A DNA stretch of 64,000 nucleotides from NCBI RefSeq assembly GCF_029893085.1, contig NZ_JARXWI010000011.1, positions 20,035-84,034 of the forward strand, given 5' to 3'. The position numbers and the translations under genes are program-made. Within the stretch, counting starts at the first letter, position 1, and every line of letters starts with the position of its first letter. The stretch is from Parabacteroides sp. PFB2-10 (GTDB taxonomy: Bacteria > Bacteroidota > Bacteroidia > Bacteroidales > Tannerellaceae). Below the pieces are notes generated by a model. It did not search any database. It was not told the DNA's origin and was given only the letters and a program-made list of their open reading frames with translations. Below are positions 43,616 to 52,226 of the stretch, piece after piece.

Positions 43616-46114
43616 ATGGAAAAGATAACGATACTGATCTACCGCTATTTTCGGAATCATAAAGGGGTATTCTACACGATCATGCTCTCTACGCTGTTGC
43701 TCTTCGGCTATTTCAGCTCGAAGATAGCGTTTGAAGAGGATATATCCAGCCTGCTTCCTGCCATTCAGGAAGATGGAGCGGAGAAGCTGGCCTTTTCGGA
43801 ACTGAAGGTAAAAGATAAGATCTACCTGCAGTTTACGGCGGCCAACGACACCGTCACGCCCGAACAACTGGCGGCGGCCTGTGATGAGTTCACCACTCTC
43901 CTGTTGGAAAAAGACAGCGCGCAGCTGTTGATCGGCAGCATTTTTTCCGAGATAGAGCGTTCGGTGTTGCAAAATGCCATCAGTTATCTGTATGAAAACG
44001 CGCCGATCTTCCTGACCGAAGAACAGTATCCGCTATTAGATTCGCTGATGCAACCGGAGGCGTTAGACAGGCAGATGAGTGAGAACTATTCCTTATTGAC
44101 CTCCATGGCGGGACGTGCCTACCGCGGTATGATCACCCAAGATCCGATCGGATTGCGCAATGTCTTTATCTCTGGCGTCGCCGGAGGCGGACTCGGAGGC
44201 AACTATACGCTCTACAACAGTCACCTATTCTCGCCCGACACCACGGTTGCTTTGGCATTTCTGGCGCCGAAGTTCAAGTCGTTAGACTCCAAGTCGGCTA
44301 CCCGCTTGGTCGATCTCTTAGACAAAGAGGTGGCGGCTTATAAGGATTTAAACCCCAATATAGATATTCTTTTCCATGGAGCACCCGTGCAGAGTGTCTC
44401 CAATTCGCGGCGTATCAAGCAGGATTTGCTCCTGACAGTGAGCATATCGCTGGCTATTATATTCATACTTCTGTTGGTTTGTTTTAAGAACAAACGCACG
44501 TTGTTCTACTTAGTCGCTCCGGTTATCTATGGCATCCTGTTCTCTTTGGCCGTGATATACCTCATGAAAGGGAGTATGTCGCTTATGGTACTCGGCATTG
44601 GAGCCATCGTGATGGGAGTAGCCTTCAGCTATTGCCTGCATATCATCTGCCATCATAAGTATGTAGACGCTCCGGAAAAGATACTCGAAGACCAGACTGT
44701 ACCGCTGTTTATTGCCGCTTTGACAACCATCGGTGCCTTTGCCGGGCTATTATTGACCGAATCGGAGATGCTACATGACTTCGGTTGGTTTGCATCATTG
44801 GGCATCTTCGGCACCTTGGTGTTTGCACTGATCTTCCTGCCTCAGTTCCTGAGTACCAAGAATAATAAACGTTCGGAAAAGGCTTTTGCTACATTGCAGA
44901 AGATCAATGCCTATCCGCTCGACAAGCCCTGGCTGGTGGGTGCCTTGGTCATTATAAGTATCGTCTGCTATGTTGCTTCGGGAAAGGTGGAGTTCGATTC
45001 GAATCTCCGCAACCTGGGGTACGATAATCAGCAGATCGCCCGTTCCAAACAGCTACTGGCATCCAAAACAACACAGAGTTATGACTCATTTTATTTTGCC
45101 ACCGTGGCGGATGACCTGGAGTCGACCCTGTCGCTGACGCAGCAGCTTGCAGCCGGATTGGATGAGATGGAGGCGGCAGGTGATATCAACGGCTACACCT
45201 CTTCGCTTGCCTTCTTTGTGCCCGAAGCGGAACAACGCGAACGTATTGCCCGCTGGAAAGTCTATTGGACGGAAGAGAAAAAGACGGAAACACGCCAGCG
45301 TATTGTGGATACCAGCAAGAAATACCGCTTTTCGGAAAACACCTTTACCCCCTTCTACCAACTATTGGAAAAGGACTTCCAGCCAGCATCCCTTTATGAG
45401 GCTAATGTATTGCCGGAAGCGATTATGAGCAATCTGATCGAAGACTCGGAAGGACGCTATGTGATGTTTACACCGGTGCGTATGCACAAGGATGATCTCT
45501 GGAAGGTGGGTGAGCAATTGACGGAGAAGGGTGTTTCTTTTATCGTGCTCGATCCGATGTATTATGCCAGCGATATGGTGAAAATGGTGCATAATGACTT
45601 CAACACCATCCTGGCGATCTCTTCTCTTTTCATTCTGATTGTCCTGTTGATCTCCTACCGAAGTATCGTATTGACCCTTCTGGCATTCCTGCCGATGGGG
45701 CTGAGTTGGTATATCGTGTTGGGATGTATGGCGATATTCGGATTGAAATTCAATCTGATTAATATCATCATCTCCTCTTTTATCTTCGGAATCGGGGTCG
45801 ATTATAGTATCTATATGATGGACGGCCTGTTGGAAAAGACCCGGGGAAGCAAGCGCGACCTATTAGCCTATCATAAGACAGCGATCTTTTTCTCTGCTGT
45901 GATCCTGATCATTGTGATCTGTTCCTTGCTCTTTGCCGTACATCCGGCGATCCAATCGATCGGCATTGTCACGCTGATTGGCATGAGTGCTACGATCCTG
46001 ATCACCTACTCGATGCAGCCGTTCTTCTACCATCTGTTGATTACCAAGCGGATCGCCAAAGGCAAAAAGCCCATCCTGGAGAAATGGATCCGGATCAATT
46101 CGACTGAAAAATGA
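43616..46114 (+). CDS. MMPL/RND-type exporter
   Basis: 832 residues from ATG 43616; a GTG at 43607 is an alternative. Two six-helix halves each start with one helix, a large periplasmic loop, then a helix bundle: first half near residues 15-420 (SISLAIIFILLLVCFKN; LGIGAIVMGVAFSYCLHIICH), second half near 440-820 (ILAISSLFILIVLLISYRS; FIFGIGVDYSIYMMDG). The GVDYSIY-type motif is the MMPL proton-relay region. In aryl-polyene clusters an MMPL protein moves the product outward. It overlaps the next gene by 4 bases (ATGA). Confidence 0.88.
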   Translation: MEKITILIYRYFRNHKGVFYTIMLSTLLLFGYFSSKIAFEEDISSLLPAIQEDGAEKLAFSELKVKDKIYLQFTAANDTVTPEQLAAACDEFTTLLLEKDSAQLLIGSIFSEIERSVLQNAISYLYENAPIFLTEEQYPLLDSLMQPEALDRQMSENYSLLTSMAGRAYRGMITQDPIGLRNVFISGVAGGGLGGNYTLYNSHLFSPDTTVALAFLAPKFKSLDSKSATRLVDLLDKEVAAYKDLNPNIDILFHGAPVQSVSNSRRIKQDLLLTVSISLAIIFILLLVCFKNKRTLFYLVAPVIYGILFSLAVIYLMKGSMSLMVLGIGAIVMGVAFSYCLHIICHHKYVDAPEKILEDQTVPLFIAALTTIGAFAGLLLTESEMLHDFGWFASLGIFGTLVFALIFLPQFLSTKNNKRSEKAFATLQKINAYPLDKPWLVGALVIISIVCYVASGKVEFDSNLRNLGYDNQQIARSKQLLASKTTQSYDSFYFATVADDLESTLSLTQQLAAGLDEMEAAGDINGYTSSLAFFVPEAEQRERIARWKVYWTEEKKTETRQRIVDTSKKYRFSENTFTPFYQLLEKDFQPASLYEANVLPEAIMSNLIEDSEGRYVMFTPVRMHKDDLWKVGEQLTEKGVSFIVLDPMYYASDMVKMVHNDFNTILAISSLFILIVLLISYRSIVLTLLAFLPMGLSWYIVLGCMAIFGLKFNLINIIISSFIFGIGVDYSIYMMDGLLEKTRGSKRDLLAYHKTAIFFSAVILIIVICSLLFAVHPAIQSIGIVTLIGMSATILITYSMQPFFYHLLITKRIAKGKKPILEKWIRINSTEK

Positions 46115-47574
46115 AGCAGGATGTTGCCATAATCGGATGCGGCCTGGCCGGGCTTCAGTGCGGATATATCCTGTCGAAGCGAGGCTACAGGGTTTGTTTG
46201 TTGGAACAGCATAGCCAGATTGGTGGCTGCCTGCAGACATTCCGCCGGCAGGATGCCCTGTTTGATACCGGTTTTCATTTTGTGGGCGGACTGGATGAGG
46301 GGCAACCCCTGCACCGCCTGTTCCGTTTTTTCGATCTCTTAGACCTGCCCTGGCAGCGATTAGATGAGGAGGGATTTGCCGAAGTGCATCTGAATGGGAA
46401 GACTTACCGCTTACCTTCGGGCTATGAGCGCTACGTTGACTACCTCTCCACGGCGTTTCCTCATCAAAAAGATCAACTGAAGAAGTACATAAACTTGCTC
46501 CAAGATGTAGAGACAAACCTCTTTCAAAGCCTGACAGGCGAGGCCAATAGTGCGGAATACTTCAATCGTTCGGCCTGGGATTTCCTGGAAGAGACAATCG
46601 ACGATCCTCTGTTGCGCAATATCCTATCGGCGACTTCTCTGACGATGGAGCTCGATAAGGAGCATCTGCCGCTTTATGTATTTGCTCAGATCAACAACTC
46701 ATTTATCCGCAGCTCCTGGCGATTGCAAGGGGGCGGCTCATTGATTGCCGACAGGCTGGCGGAGACTATTCGCCAAAACGGCGGAACTATCCTGACAAAT
46801 GCCCGGGTAACCGCCCTGACAGAGACCGACGAAAGGATCACAAGCGTGACCTATAACGACACGGAACGGCTGGAGGCCGACTGGTTTATCTCCACCCTTC
46901 ACCCGGATCAGACGCTTTCTCTCATTCCGGAGACGCGATTGATACGCAATATCTACCGCAAACGCATCGCCTCTTTAGCGAATACATTCGGGATGTTTAC
47001 CGTACATATCCGCCTGAAAAAGGGAATACTTCCTTATCAGAACAAAAACCTCTTTCTCTATTCCGGCCAAGAGGTATGGAATTATTCACCGGAAGACACG
47101 ACGTCCCCCGTGATGGTTAATTATTATGCGCCGGAGGAGGGCGCTTTTGCCGAGCAGATCGATCTGTTGACTCCGGTTCGCTGGGAGGAGGTATCGTGTT
47201 GGGAAGAGACCACGATCGGCCGAAGAGGCGACGACTACAAAGCCTTTAAGCAGCAAAAAACGGAAGCCTGCATAGCGGTTGCCAACGCTCATATACCGGG
47301 TTTGCAGGAGGCGATCGAGAAGGTGTACACCAGTTCGCCCTTGACCTACCGCGATTATACCGGCATCCCCCAGGGATCGGCCTTTGGGATACAGAAAGAC
47401 TGCAACAATGTGATGGGCACATTGATCCCCGTTCAAACGCAGATTCCCAATTTGTTATTATCCGGACAAAACTTAAATTTGCATGGTGTATTGGGCGTTT
47501 CCATGACCTCACTCTTCACTTGTGCGCGGATTGTCGGGATGGAAGCATTAAAGAATGAATTAATAACTGAGTAA
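46111..47574 (+). CDS. FAD-dependent oxidoreductase (CrtI/phytoene desaturase-like)
   Basis: A 487-residue flavoprotein. The dinucleotide-binding motif is IIGCGLAGLQCGYILSKRG with Glu 20 residues later (LLEQHSQIGGCLQTF). The C-terminal block QTQIPNLLLSGQNLNLHGVLGVSMTS is the FAD-contacting region typical of carotenoid-desaturase and retinol-saturase relatives. It is translationally coupled to the exporter. A role in desaturating or reducing a polyunsaturated acyl chain is plausible; related oxidoreductases occur in flexirubin-type loci. Exact substrate unknown. Confidence 0.82.
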   Translation: MKQDVAIIGCGLAGLQCGYILSKRGYRVCLLEQHSQIGGCLQTFRRQDALFDTGFHFVGGLDEGQPLHRLFRFFDLLDLPWQRLDEEGFAEVHLNGKTYRLPSGYERYVDYLSTAFPHQKDQLKKYINLLQDVETNLFQSLTGEANSAEYFNRSAWDFLEETIDDPLLRNILSATSLTMELDKEHLPLYVFAQINNSFIRSSWRLQGGGSLIADRLAETIRQNGGTILTNARVTALTETDERITSVTYNDTERLEADWFISTLHPDQTLSLIPETRLIRNIYRKRIASLANTFGMFTVHIRLKKGILPYQNKNLFLYSGQEVWNYSPEDTTSPVMVNYYAPEEGAFAEQIDLLTPVRWEEVSCWEETTIGRRGDDYKAFKQQKTEACIAVANAHIPGLQEAIEKVYTSSPLTYRDYTGIPQGSAFGIQKDCNNVMGTLIPVQTQIPNLLLSGQNLNLHGVLGVSMTSLFTCARIVGMEALKNELITE

Positions 47575-47588
47575 AATAAAGTTAGATT

Positions 47589-48191
47589 ATGAAAAGAATA
47601 TTGATAAGCCTTACGCTGTTATTTGCCACGGCTACGGCCTTTGCGCAAAGCGGCACAGCCATTTTAGATAAGATTAAAGAGGCGAACAAATCACTGACCA
47701 GTATCACAAGCGACTTCAAACAGACCATGCATCTGACCTTTATGGATGAAGATGTGTTGTCGAACGGCAAGTTCTACTACCGGAAACCGGATCGTATGCT
47801 GCTCAAATACAGCCAGCCCGAAGGCGAGATGATGCTGATCAAAGGTGATGAGATCACGATGGTCATGATGGATCAACACACAAAGGTATCGGCTAAGTCC
47901 GATCCGGCCATCGAACTAATCCATACCATCTTCTCTTCCTGCCTGGAAGGAGATGCCCGGAAGATCAAGGATGCGACGGTTGACGCCGTTGAAAAGGGGG
48001 ATTATTACGAGGTGATCATCACGATTCAGGGCGATAGAGCCCAAAATATGAAGGGTGTAAAGGTGCATTATGATAAAAAAGAGATGGCGCTCTCCCTGCT
48101 TCGCACAGAAGATCCGGACGGAGGGTATACGGTGTATGAGTTGGTAGGGAAGAAGTTGAATCAAGCGATAGCGGAGGAGACGTTTCAATAA
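47589..48191 (+). CDS. LolA-like periplasmic lipid/lipoprotein carrier
   Basis: 200 residues with a signal peptide (ISLTLLFATATAFAQS). LolA-fold marks are TSITSDFKQTMHLTFMDEDVLSNGKFYYRKPDRMLLKYSQPEGEMMLIKGDEI and the later DGGYTVYEL. In polyene clusters a LolA paralog works with the MMPL protein to carry the lipid-like product across the periplasm, which fits its position 14 bases after the oxidoreductase. It is not necessarily the housekeeping LolA. Confidence 0.85.
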   Translation: MKRILISLTLLFATATAFAQSGTAILDKIKEANKSLTSITSDFKQTMHLTFMDEDVLSNGKFYYRKPDRMLLKYSQPEGEMMLIKGDEITMVMMDQHTKVSAKSDPAIELIHTIFSSCLEGDARKIKDATVDAVEKGDYYEVIITIQGDRAQNMKGVKVHYDKKEMALSLLRTEDPDGGYTVYELVGKKLNQAIAEETFQ

Positions 48192-48300
48192 AATTATGAA
48201 TTGTGAATTATGAATTATGAATCGAAAATCGCTATCTAAGCTCCCCTCCTGCCAGAGGAGGGGGTGGACCGTTGCTTGCAACGGTGGGGTGGTGGGAGAA
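48192..48300 (+). repeat. REP-like insert within the operon
   Basis: A short-period repeat of GAATTATGAATT (48196-48224) is followed by two hairpins. One is CCCCTCCT/AGGAGGGG near 48243-48263 and the other ACCGTTG/CAACGGT near 48268-48285. It separates LolA from the first dehydratase gene in an otherwise tight operon, and its G-rich hairpin resembles the one in repeat copy A. Confidence 0.65.
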
Positions 48301-48317
48301 CCAAACATAAAGCAATT

Positions 48318-48758
48318 ATGAATGAAAAACTGAATATAGACGCACGTGAACTGTTGCCACAGAAGGGGCGGTTCGTGATGGTCGATCGGCTGATCCGATG
48401 CGACGAAGAGGTAACCCTGTCGACCCTATCTATCCGGGAAGATAATATTTTCATCGACAACGGCCGCTTCCTCGAAGCCGGCATCCTCGAACACATGGCA
48501 CAAACAGCAGCCGCCCGCAACGGTTATATCGATAAATATGTACAAAAGGGCGAAGTGAAACTCGGCTTTATCGGCGAGATCAAAAACGTATCGATCGACC
48601 GCTGCCCGGCGGTAGGCGAGACACTGACTACCTCGGTGACCATTGTCAGCGAGATCTTTTCCACGCTCCTGATCCATATCGACGTAACATCGGCCGGCGA
48701 GCCGATTGCCTCCGGAGATATGAAGATCGCCATGACCACCATCGTCTCACAAGAATAA
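48318..48758 (+). CDS. Hotdog-fold 3-hydroxyacyl-ACP dehydratase, polyene-cluster type
   Basis: 146 residues from ATG 48318; an upstream frame from 48264 lies in the repeat and is not credible. LLPQKGRFVMVDRL followed by FLEAGILEHMAQTAAARNGY matches the dehydratase/thioesterase hotdog proteins of aryl-polyene clusters, with Glu and His (EAGILEHMAQ) in the active-site helix. It would dehydrate the 3-hydroxyacyl-ACP made after condensation and reduction. No ketoreductase is present in the operon. Confidence 0.75.
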   Translation: MNEKLNIDARELLPQKGRFVMVDRLIRCDEEVTLSTLSIREDNIFIDNGRFLEAGILEHMAQTAAARNGYIDKYVQKGEVKLGFIGEIKNVSIDRCPAVGETLTTSVTIVSEIFSTLLIHIDVTSAGEPIASGDMKIAMTTIVSQE

Positions 48759-48764
48759 ACAACC

Positions 48765-49139
48765 ATGCAACTACTTCATTCCTTTTTCCAAATCACAGAA
48801 AAGACTTCCCTTGCGGAAGAAACGAAATACCGTATCCATCTGAATGCTGCGCATCCGATCTACGCGGATCACTTTCCCGGGAACCCCATCACGCCGGGAG
48901 TCTGTATGATTCAAATAATCAAAGAACTGGTCAGAGAAACGATCGGCAGCGATTTGTTCCTCCGCAAGATCGTACGCGTTCGCTATCACCAGGTGATCGA
49001 CCCGGTAGCCACACCCGATGTGGAGCTCTCCATACAGATACTGCCACAGGAAGACAATGACTATAAAATAACAGCCATCTTCTCTACCGGCGAACAAAAG
49101 TGTGCGCAGTTTAATTTACTTATTCAACCCCTTCCCTGA
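48765..49139 (+). CDS. FabZ-like 3-hydroxyacyl-ACP dehydratase
   Basis: 124 residues with the FabZ motif HPIYADHFPGNPITPGVCMIQI, whose His is catalytic. It is shorter than housekeeping FabZ (about 145 aa), and the central-helix Glu is replaced in MIQIIKEL, so activity may differ. It begins 6 bases after the previous dehydratase. Its last 24 bases overlap the 3' end of the convergent - strand gene. It is the last gene of the operon. Confidence 0.75.
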   Translation: MQLLHSFFQITEKTSLAEETKYRIHLNAAHPIYADHFPGNPITPGVCMIQIIKELVRETIGSDLFLRKIVRVRYHQVIDPVATPDVELSIQILPQEDNDYKITAIFSTGEQKCAQFNLLIQPLP

Positions 49140-49649
49140 CTTCATTGCCTTCAGGATATTCTTGCGCACCGTGCGCATAGAGGGTAGCAGTATATCCGGT
49201 TCCATTATATCGAGCATCACGCGAAGTTCTCCAAGAAGTTCGGGTATCTGACGGCATAGTTCGTAGGCGAGTTTCATACAAAGCGATTGCACCCCCGGAA
49301 GCTCATCTTTGGAAAACATACGCTCCAGACAAAAATCCAACAGATCGATACGGGGAGGATTGGCAAATGGCTGCTTGAATAACAGAAGCAGGAAGAGCCT
49401 TCGTTTGCCAGGATGTGAACAAACAAGCACCTCATCGATCAATTCATCTTGTCGGGCAAACAGCCATTCGTTGTCCTCCGGACTAAAATGGCAAAAGACC
49501 CAGGCCGCCTGATACGCCACCATATCGTCCGCGTCAAACAGGAGTTTGTACAATTCTTCTTTCCCTTGGTCGCTATTATGCGTCAGATGAACCATCTCGT
49601 AAATATCGTTCATCCCTATCCGTTGTGAGAGCCTGGATCTGAAATGCAT
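49116..49649 (-). CDS. Conserved alpha-helical protein of unknown function (HEAT-like)
   Basis: 177 residues from ATG 49649; the longer frame starts with TTG. It is entirely helical with repeating two-helix units (ELYKLLFDADDMVAYQAAWVFCHFSPEDNEWLF; CMKLAYELCRQIPELLGELRVMLD). Conserved FKQPFANPPRIDLLDFCLERMF suggests a HEAT/armadillo-like fold. No signal peptide. It overlaps the dehydratase gene at the 3' end. I do not recognise a named family and give no function. Confidence 0.6.
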   Translation of the reverse strand: MHFRSRLSQRIGMNDIYEMVHLTHNSDQGKEELYKLLFDADDMVAYQAAWVFCHFSPEDNEWLFARQDELIDEVLVCSHPGKRRLFLLLLFKQPFANPPRIDLLDFCLERMFSKDELPGVQSLCMKLAYELCRQIPELLGELRVMLDIMEPDILLPSMRTVRKNILKAMKSGKGLNK

Positions 49650-49897
49650 GGTTTTTATCAACTTTAAGTTTCTGTTTGCAGTAGTCAAAAATAGTGATTT
49701 ATCAGGAAACCTGAAAAACTTTTTTTGCTCCCTGAAAGGTATACTGATAGCAATAGCACCTTTTTGCTTTACAATATTACAATCGGAGATTGCTTAATAA
49801 CCCAAGGTATTTTTCGCAATCTGCATTTCAAATGCCTTAATAAAGCTGATGTTGAAAAGTTAAAACAAAAATCTATATCCCCAAAGAGTAAAAGGGT

Positions 49898-49905
49898 TAT
49901 TTTTG
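49898..49905 (+). promoter_or_regulatory. -7 box of the DJ-1/VOC operon
   Basis: TATTTTTG, a perfect TAnnTTTG, 54 bases before the ATG at 49960. The upstream gap (49650-49897) shows no credible gene. Confidence 0.55.
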
Positions 49906-49959
49906 TACGCAGAGAAGGCATTGAATTATTTAATAAATGAATGATTAAACAAATACACC

Positions 49960-50547
49960 ATGCTCAAAAAAGAAATCATCTTCGTCCTCTTAGACGAGTT
50001 CGCCGACTGGGAAAGCACCTACGTTGCCACCTGTCTGAATCAGGGGGTTAAACCCGGGAATCCTGTCAATTACAGAGTAAAGACCCTATCTGTCACAAAA
50101 GATCCGATCACGTCCTTAGGCGGATTCAAACTCTTGCCTGATTATGACCTGAATGATATGCCGGACGACTATGCCGGATTGATTTTGATTGGTGGTATGC
50201 GCTGGTTCTCGCCCGAAGCGGCACATATCGTTCCACTTGTCGAAAAAGCAATCAAGGAAGATAAAGTAGTTGCCGGAATATGTAATGGATCGGTATTTCT
50301 CGGTGCGAACGGACACCTCAACAATGTGAAGCATACAAGCAACGGACTGGATTATCTAAAGCAATTCGCTGGAGAGAAATATACCGGAGAAGCCCACTAT
50401 ATCAACGAGAAAGCGGTCAGAGACGGGAAAATAGTTACCGCTCCCGGAACGGCGCCGATAGAGTTCTGCCGGGAGGTGTTGTATGCCCTGGAAGCTGATA
50501 CGCCGGAGGCAATCGAAGAGAGTTATAATTTTCTGTCAGGGAAATAG
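49960..50547 (+). CDS. DJ-1/PfpI family protein
   Basis: 195 residues of the class I glutamine-amidotransferase-like fold. The nucleophile elbow is VVAGICNGSVFLG (Cys about 109), and LILIGGMRW carries the upstream helix. Family members include glyoxalase III, deglycase-like and chaperone proteins; the substrate here is unknown. It heads a five-gene + strand operon of small metabolic or detoxification proteins with gaps of 23-44 bases. Confidence 0.85.
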   Translation: MLKKEIIFVLLDEFADWESTYVATCLNQGVKPGNPVNYRVKTLSVTKDPITSLGGFKLLPDYDLNDMPDDYAGLILIGGMRWFSPEAAHIVPLVEKAIKEDKVVAGICNGSVFLGANGHLNNVKHTSNGLDYLKQFAGEKYTGEAHYINEKAVRDGKIVTAPGTAPIEFCREVLYALEADTPEAIEESYNFLSGK

Positions 50548-50591
50548 TAGAAGTCAGGTTCCAATCATTAAACAATTAACAACAATACATC

Positions 50592-51257
50592 ATGAAATTC
50601 AGCAACGTAAGACTATTAGTCAAAGACTACCGCAAATGTTTCAATTTTTACACCGAGCAGCTTGGTTTGGAAGCCGCCTGGGATATTGGAGAATGTTATG
50701 CCAGCTTCAAAGTAGCTGACGGAATAGAAGGCTTTGCCCTGTTCACCTCCGACTATATGGCGCCCGCTGTTGGTAATGCCGACAAGGCGCAACCCACAGG
50801 TTACCGTGAGAAGTCCATGATCTCCTTTGAAGTAGACAATGTAGACGAGACCTATCAGGCGTTCCAGGCAAAAGGACTTACATTCATCAACGAACCCACA
50901 GATATGCCCGGCTGGGGAATGCGTGTTGTCCACCTCTACGACCCGGAAGAGAACCTGATAGAGTTCTATTCTCCCCTGAAAGCGGATGGAGCAATCTGTC
51001 AAAGCTGTGGCATGAACATGAAGTCAGCAGAAGAGTTCGGTACCAATGCCGATGGAACTCCCAACGAGGAGTATTGCCACTACTGCTATCAGAACGGCGC
51101 CTTTACCCGCGACGTAACCATGGACGAGATGTTGGAAACCAATCTGAAATACCTCGATCACTGGAATGCAGAGACGGGAAATAACTTCACTCCGGATGAA
51201 GCGCGCCCCATATTGCGCGAGTTTTTATCGAGCTTGAAGCGTTGGAAGAAGGATTAA
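50592..51257 (+). CDS. VOC/glyoxalase domain fused to a zinc ribbon
   Basis: 221 residues. A VOC domain fills 1-130 (NVRLLVKDYRKCFNFYTEQLGLEAAWDIG; VVHLYDPEENLIEFYSP). It is followed by a PF12674-type putative zinc ribbon with CQSCGMNM and CHYCYQ (about 137-167) and a helical end (FLSSLKRWKK). The same ribbon-plus-LKRW module begins the AraC protein at 56606. VOC proteins bind a metal and act on small electrophiles or antibiotics. The fused ribbon suggests metal or regulatory control, but no substrate can be named. Confidence 0.8.
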   Translation: MKFSNVRLLVKDYRKCFNFYTEQLGLEAAWDIGECYASFKVADGIEGFALFTSDYMAPAVGNADKAQPTGYREKSMISFEVDNVDETYQAFQAKGLTFINEPTDMPGWGMRVVHLYDPEENLIEFYSPLKADGAICQSCGMNMKSAEEFGTNADGTPNEEYCHYCYQNGAFTRDVTMDEMLETNLKYLDHWNAETGNNFTPDEARPILREFLSSLKRWKKD

Positions 51258-51293
51258 AGTGAAGAATGCTATATATGGGAAACCACACATAAT

Positions 51294-51770
51294 ATGGAGA
51301 AACCTTTGGTCGACAAACAATACTTGCTCGAAAAGTTTTCCGGCAAAAGTGGTTGGACGTATGCCGAAATCCCCGATATTCAGATTGGCAATCGAGCTTT
51401 CGGAATGTTGAAAGTAAAAGGAAGTATTGACGGCTTTGAGGTTGCAAGCTCCCATTTAATGCCTTTGGGCAATGGTAACTTGATGATTCCGATTAAAACC
51501 GAAATTCGCAAGAAAATCAAGAAAGAGGCGGGCGATTGGGTGCATATCATTTTATATTCGAATGACGAACCACTTGTTACTCCCGAAGACTTCCTATTGT
51601 GCCTGCATGACGAGCCGGAGGCTTTGCAATTTTATCAGTCGCTCAGCGAAAACGAACAACAAGACTATATCAAGTGGATATTCTCCGCCAAGGCAGAGCA
51701 AACGAAAGTAGAACGAATAGCCAAAACGCTTGACAGGCTTGCGATGAATCAGAAGTATAACAAAGAATAA
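51294..51770 (+). CDS. YdeI/OmpD-associated family protein
   Basis: 158 residues. The N-terminal DUF1905-type domain (LEKFSGKSGWTYAEIPDI; GSIDGFEVASSHLMPLGNGNLMIPIKTEIRKKIKKEAGDWVHI) is followed by a YdeI-like helical domain (LCLHDEPEALQFYQSLSENEQQDYIKWI). It is linked in annotations to cationic-peptide or bacteriocin resistance, but the mechanism is unknown. Third gene of the DJ-1 operon. Confidence 0.8.
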   Translation: MEKPLVDKQYLLEKFSGKSGWTYAEIPDIQIGNRAFGMLKVKGSIDGFEVASSHLMPLGNGNLMIPIKTEIRKKIKKEAGDWVHIILYSNDEPLVTPEDFLLCLHDEPEALQFYQSLSENEQQDYIKWIFSAKAEQTKVERIAKTLDRLAMNQKYNKE

Positions 51771-51793
51771 AATAGTAGTTATAGAACATTATT

Positions 51794-52186
51794 ATGAAAA
51801 TAGACCACATAGCCGTTTGGGTAGACGATATTGAAGGGATGAAGGAGTTTTATCTCAAATACTTCGACGTTAGTTGCAACGATAAATACATCAATCCAAC
51901 AAAGAAATACACCTCTTACTTCCTGACCTTTAACGAAGGAGGAGCACGTATTGAGCTGATGAACCGTCCGGATGTCGCCGAAAACGACCAACTGCGTTAT
52001 ATGCTTAAAGGATTGGCGCACATTGCCCTGACTGTTGGAGGAAAAGAGACTGTCAATGAACTGACTGAACTTTTCCGAAGAGATGGTTACACCATTGCAA
52101 GTGAACCACGCACTACCGGCGATGGCTATTATGAAAGTGCCGTATTAGACCCCGAAGGAAATTATATCGAGTTATTAGCAGAATGA
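51794..52186 (+). CDS. VOC family protein (glyoxalase-like)
   Basis: 130 residues covering one full VOC domain: MKIDHIAVWVDDIEGMKEFYLKYF, GGARIELMNRPD, HIALTVGGKETVNELTELF and a final SAVLDPEGNYIELLAE. The metal ligands (His5, Glu57, His77, Glu127 by position) look intact, as in lactoylglutathione-lyase-type enzymes. Fourth gene of the operon. Confidence 0.88.
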   Translation: MKIDHIAVWVDDIEGMKEFYLKYFDVSCNDKYINPTKKYTSYFLTFNEGGARIELMNRPDVAENDQLRYMLKGLAHIALTVGGKETVNELTELFRRDGYTIASEPRTTGDGYYESAVLDPEGNYIELLAE

Positions 52187-52226
52187 TTATGAAAAAGAAA
52201 GACGGAGATTATAGGAAAGCAATAAT

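Noticed and set aside
40647..49139. Complete aryl-polyene cluster
   Set aside because: Ammonia lyase, ligase, ketoreductase and a second ketosynthase are absent from the window, so only 'polyene-like' is supported.
49725..49940. 71-residue frame before the DJ-1 gene
   Set aside because: It begins with TTG, contains the -7 box of the next gene and has no recognisable domain.
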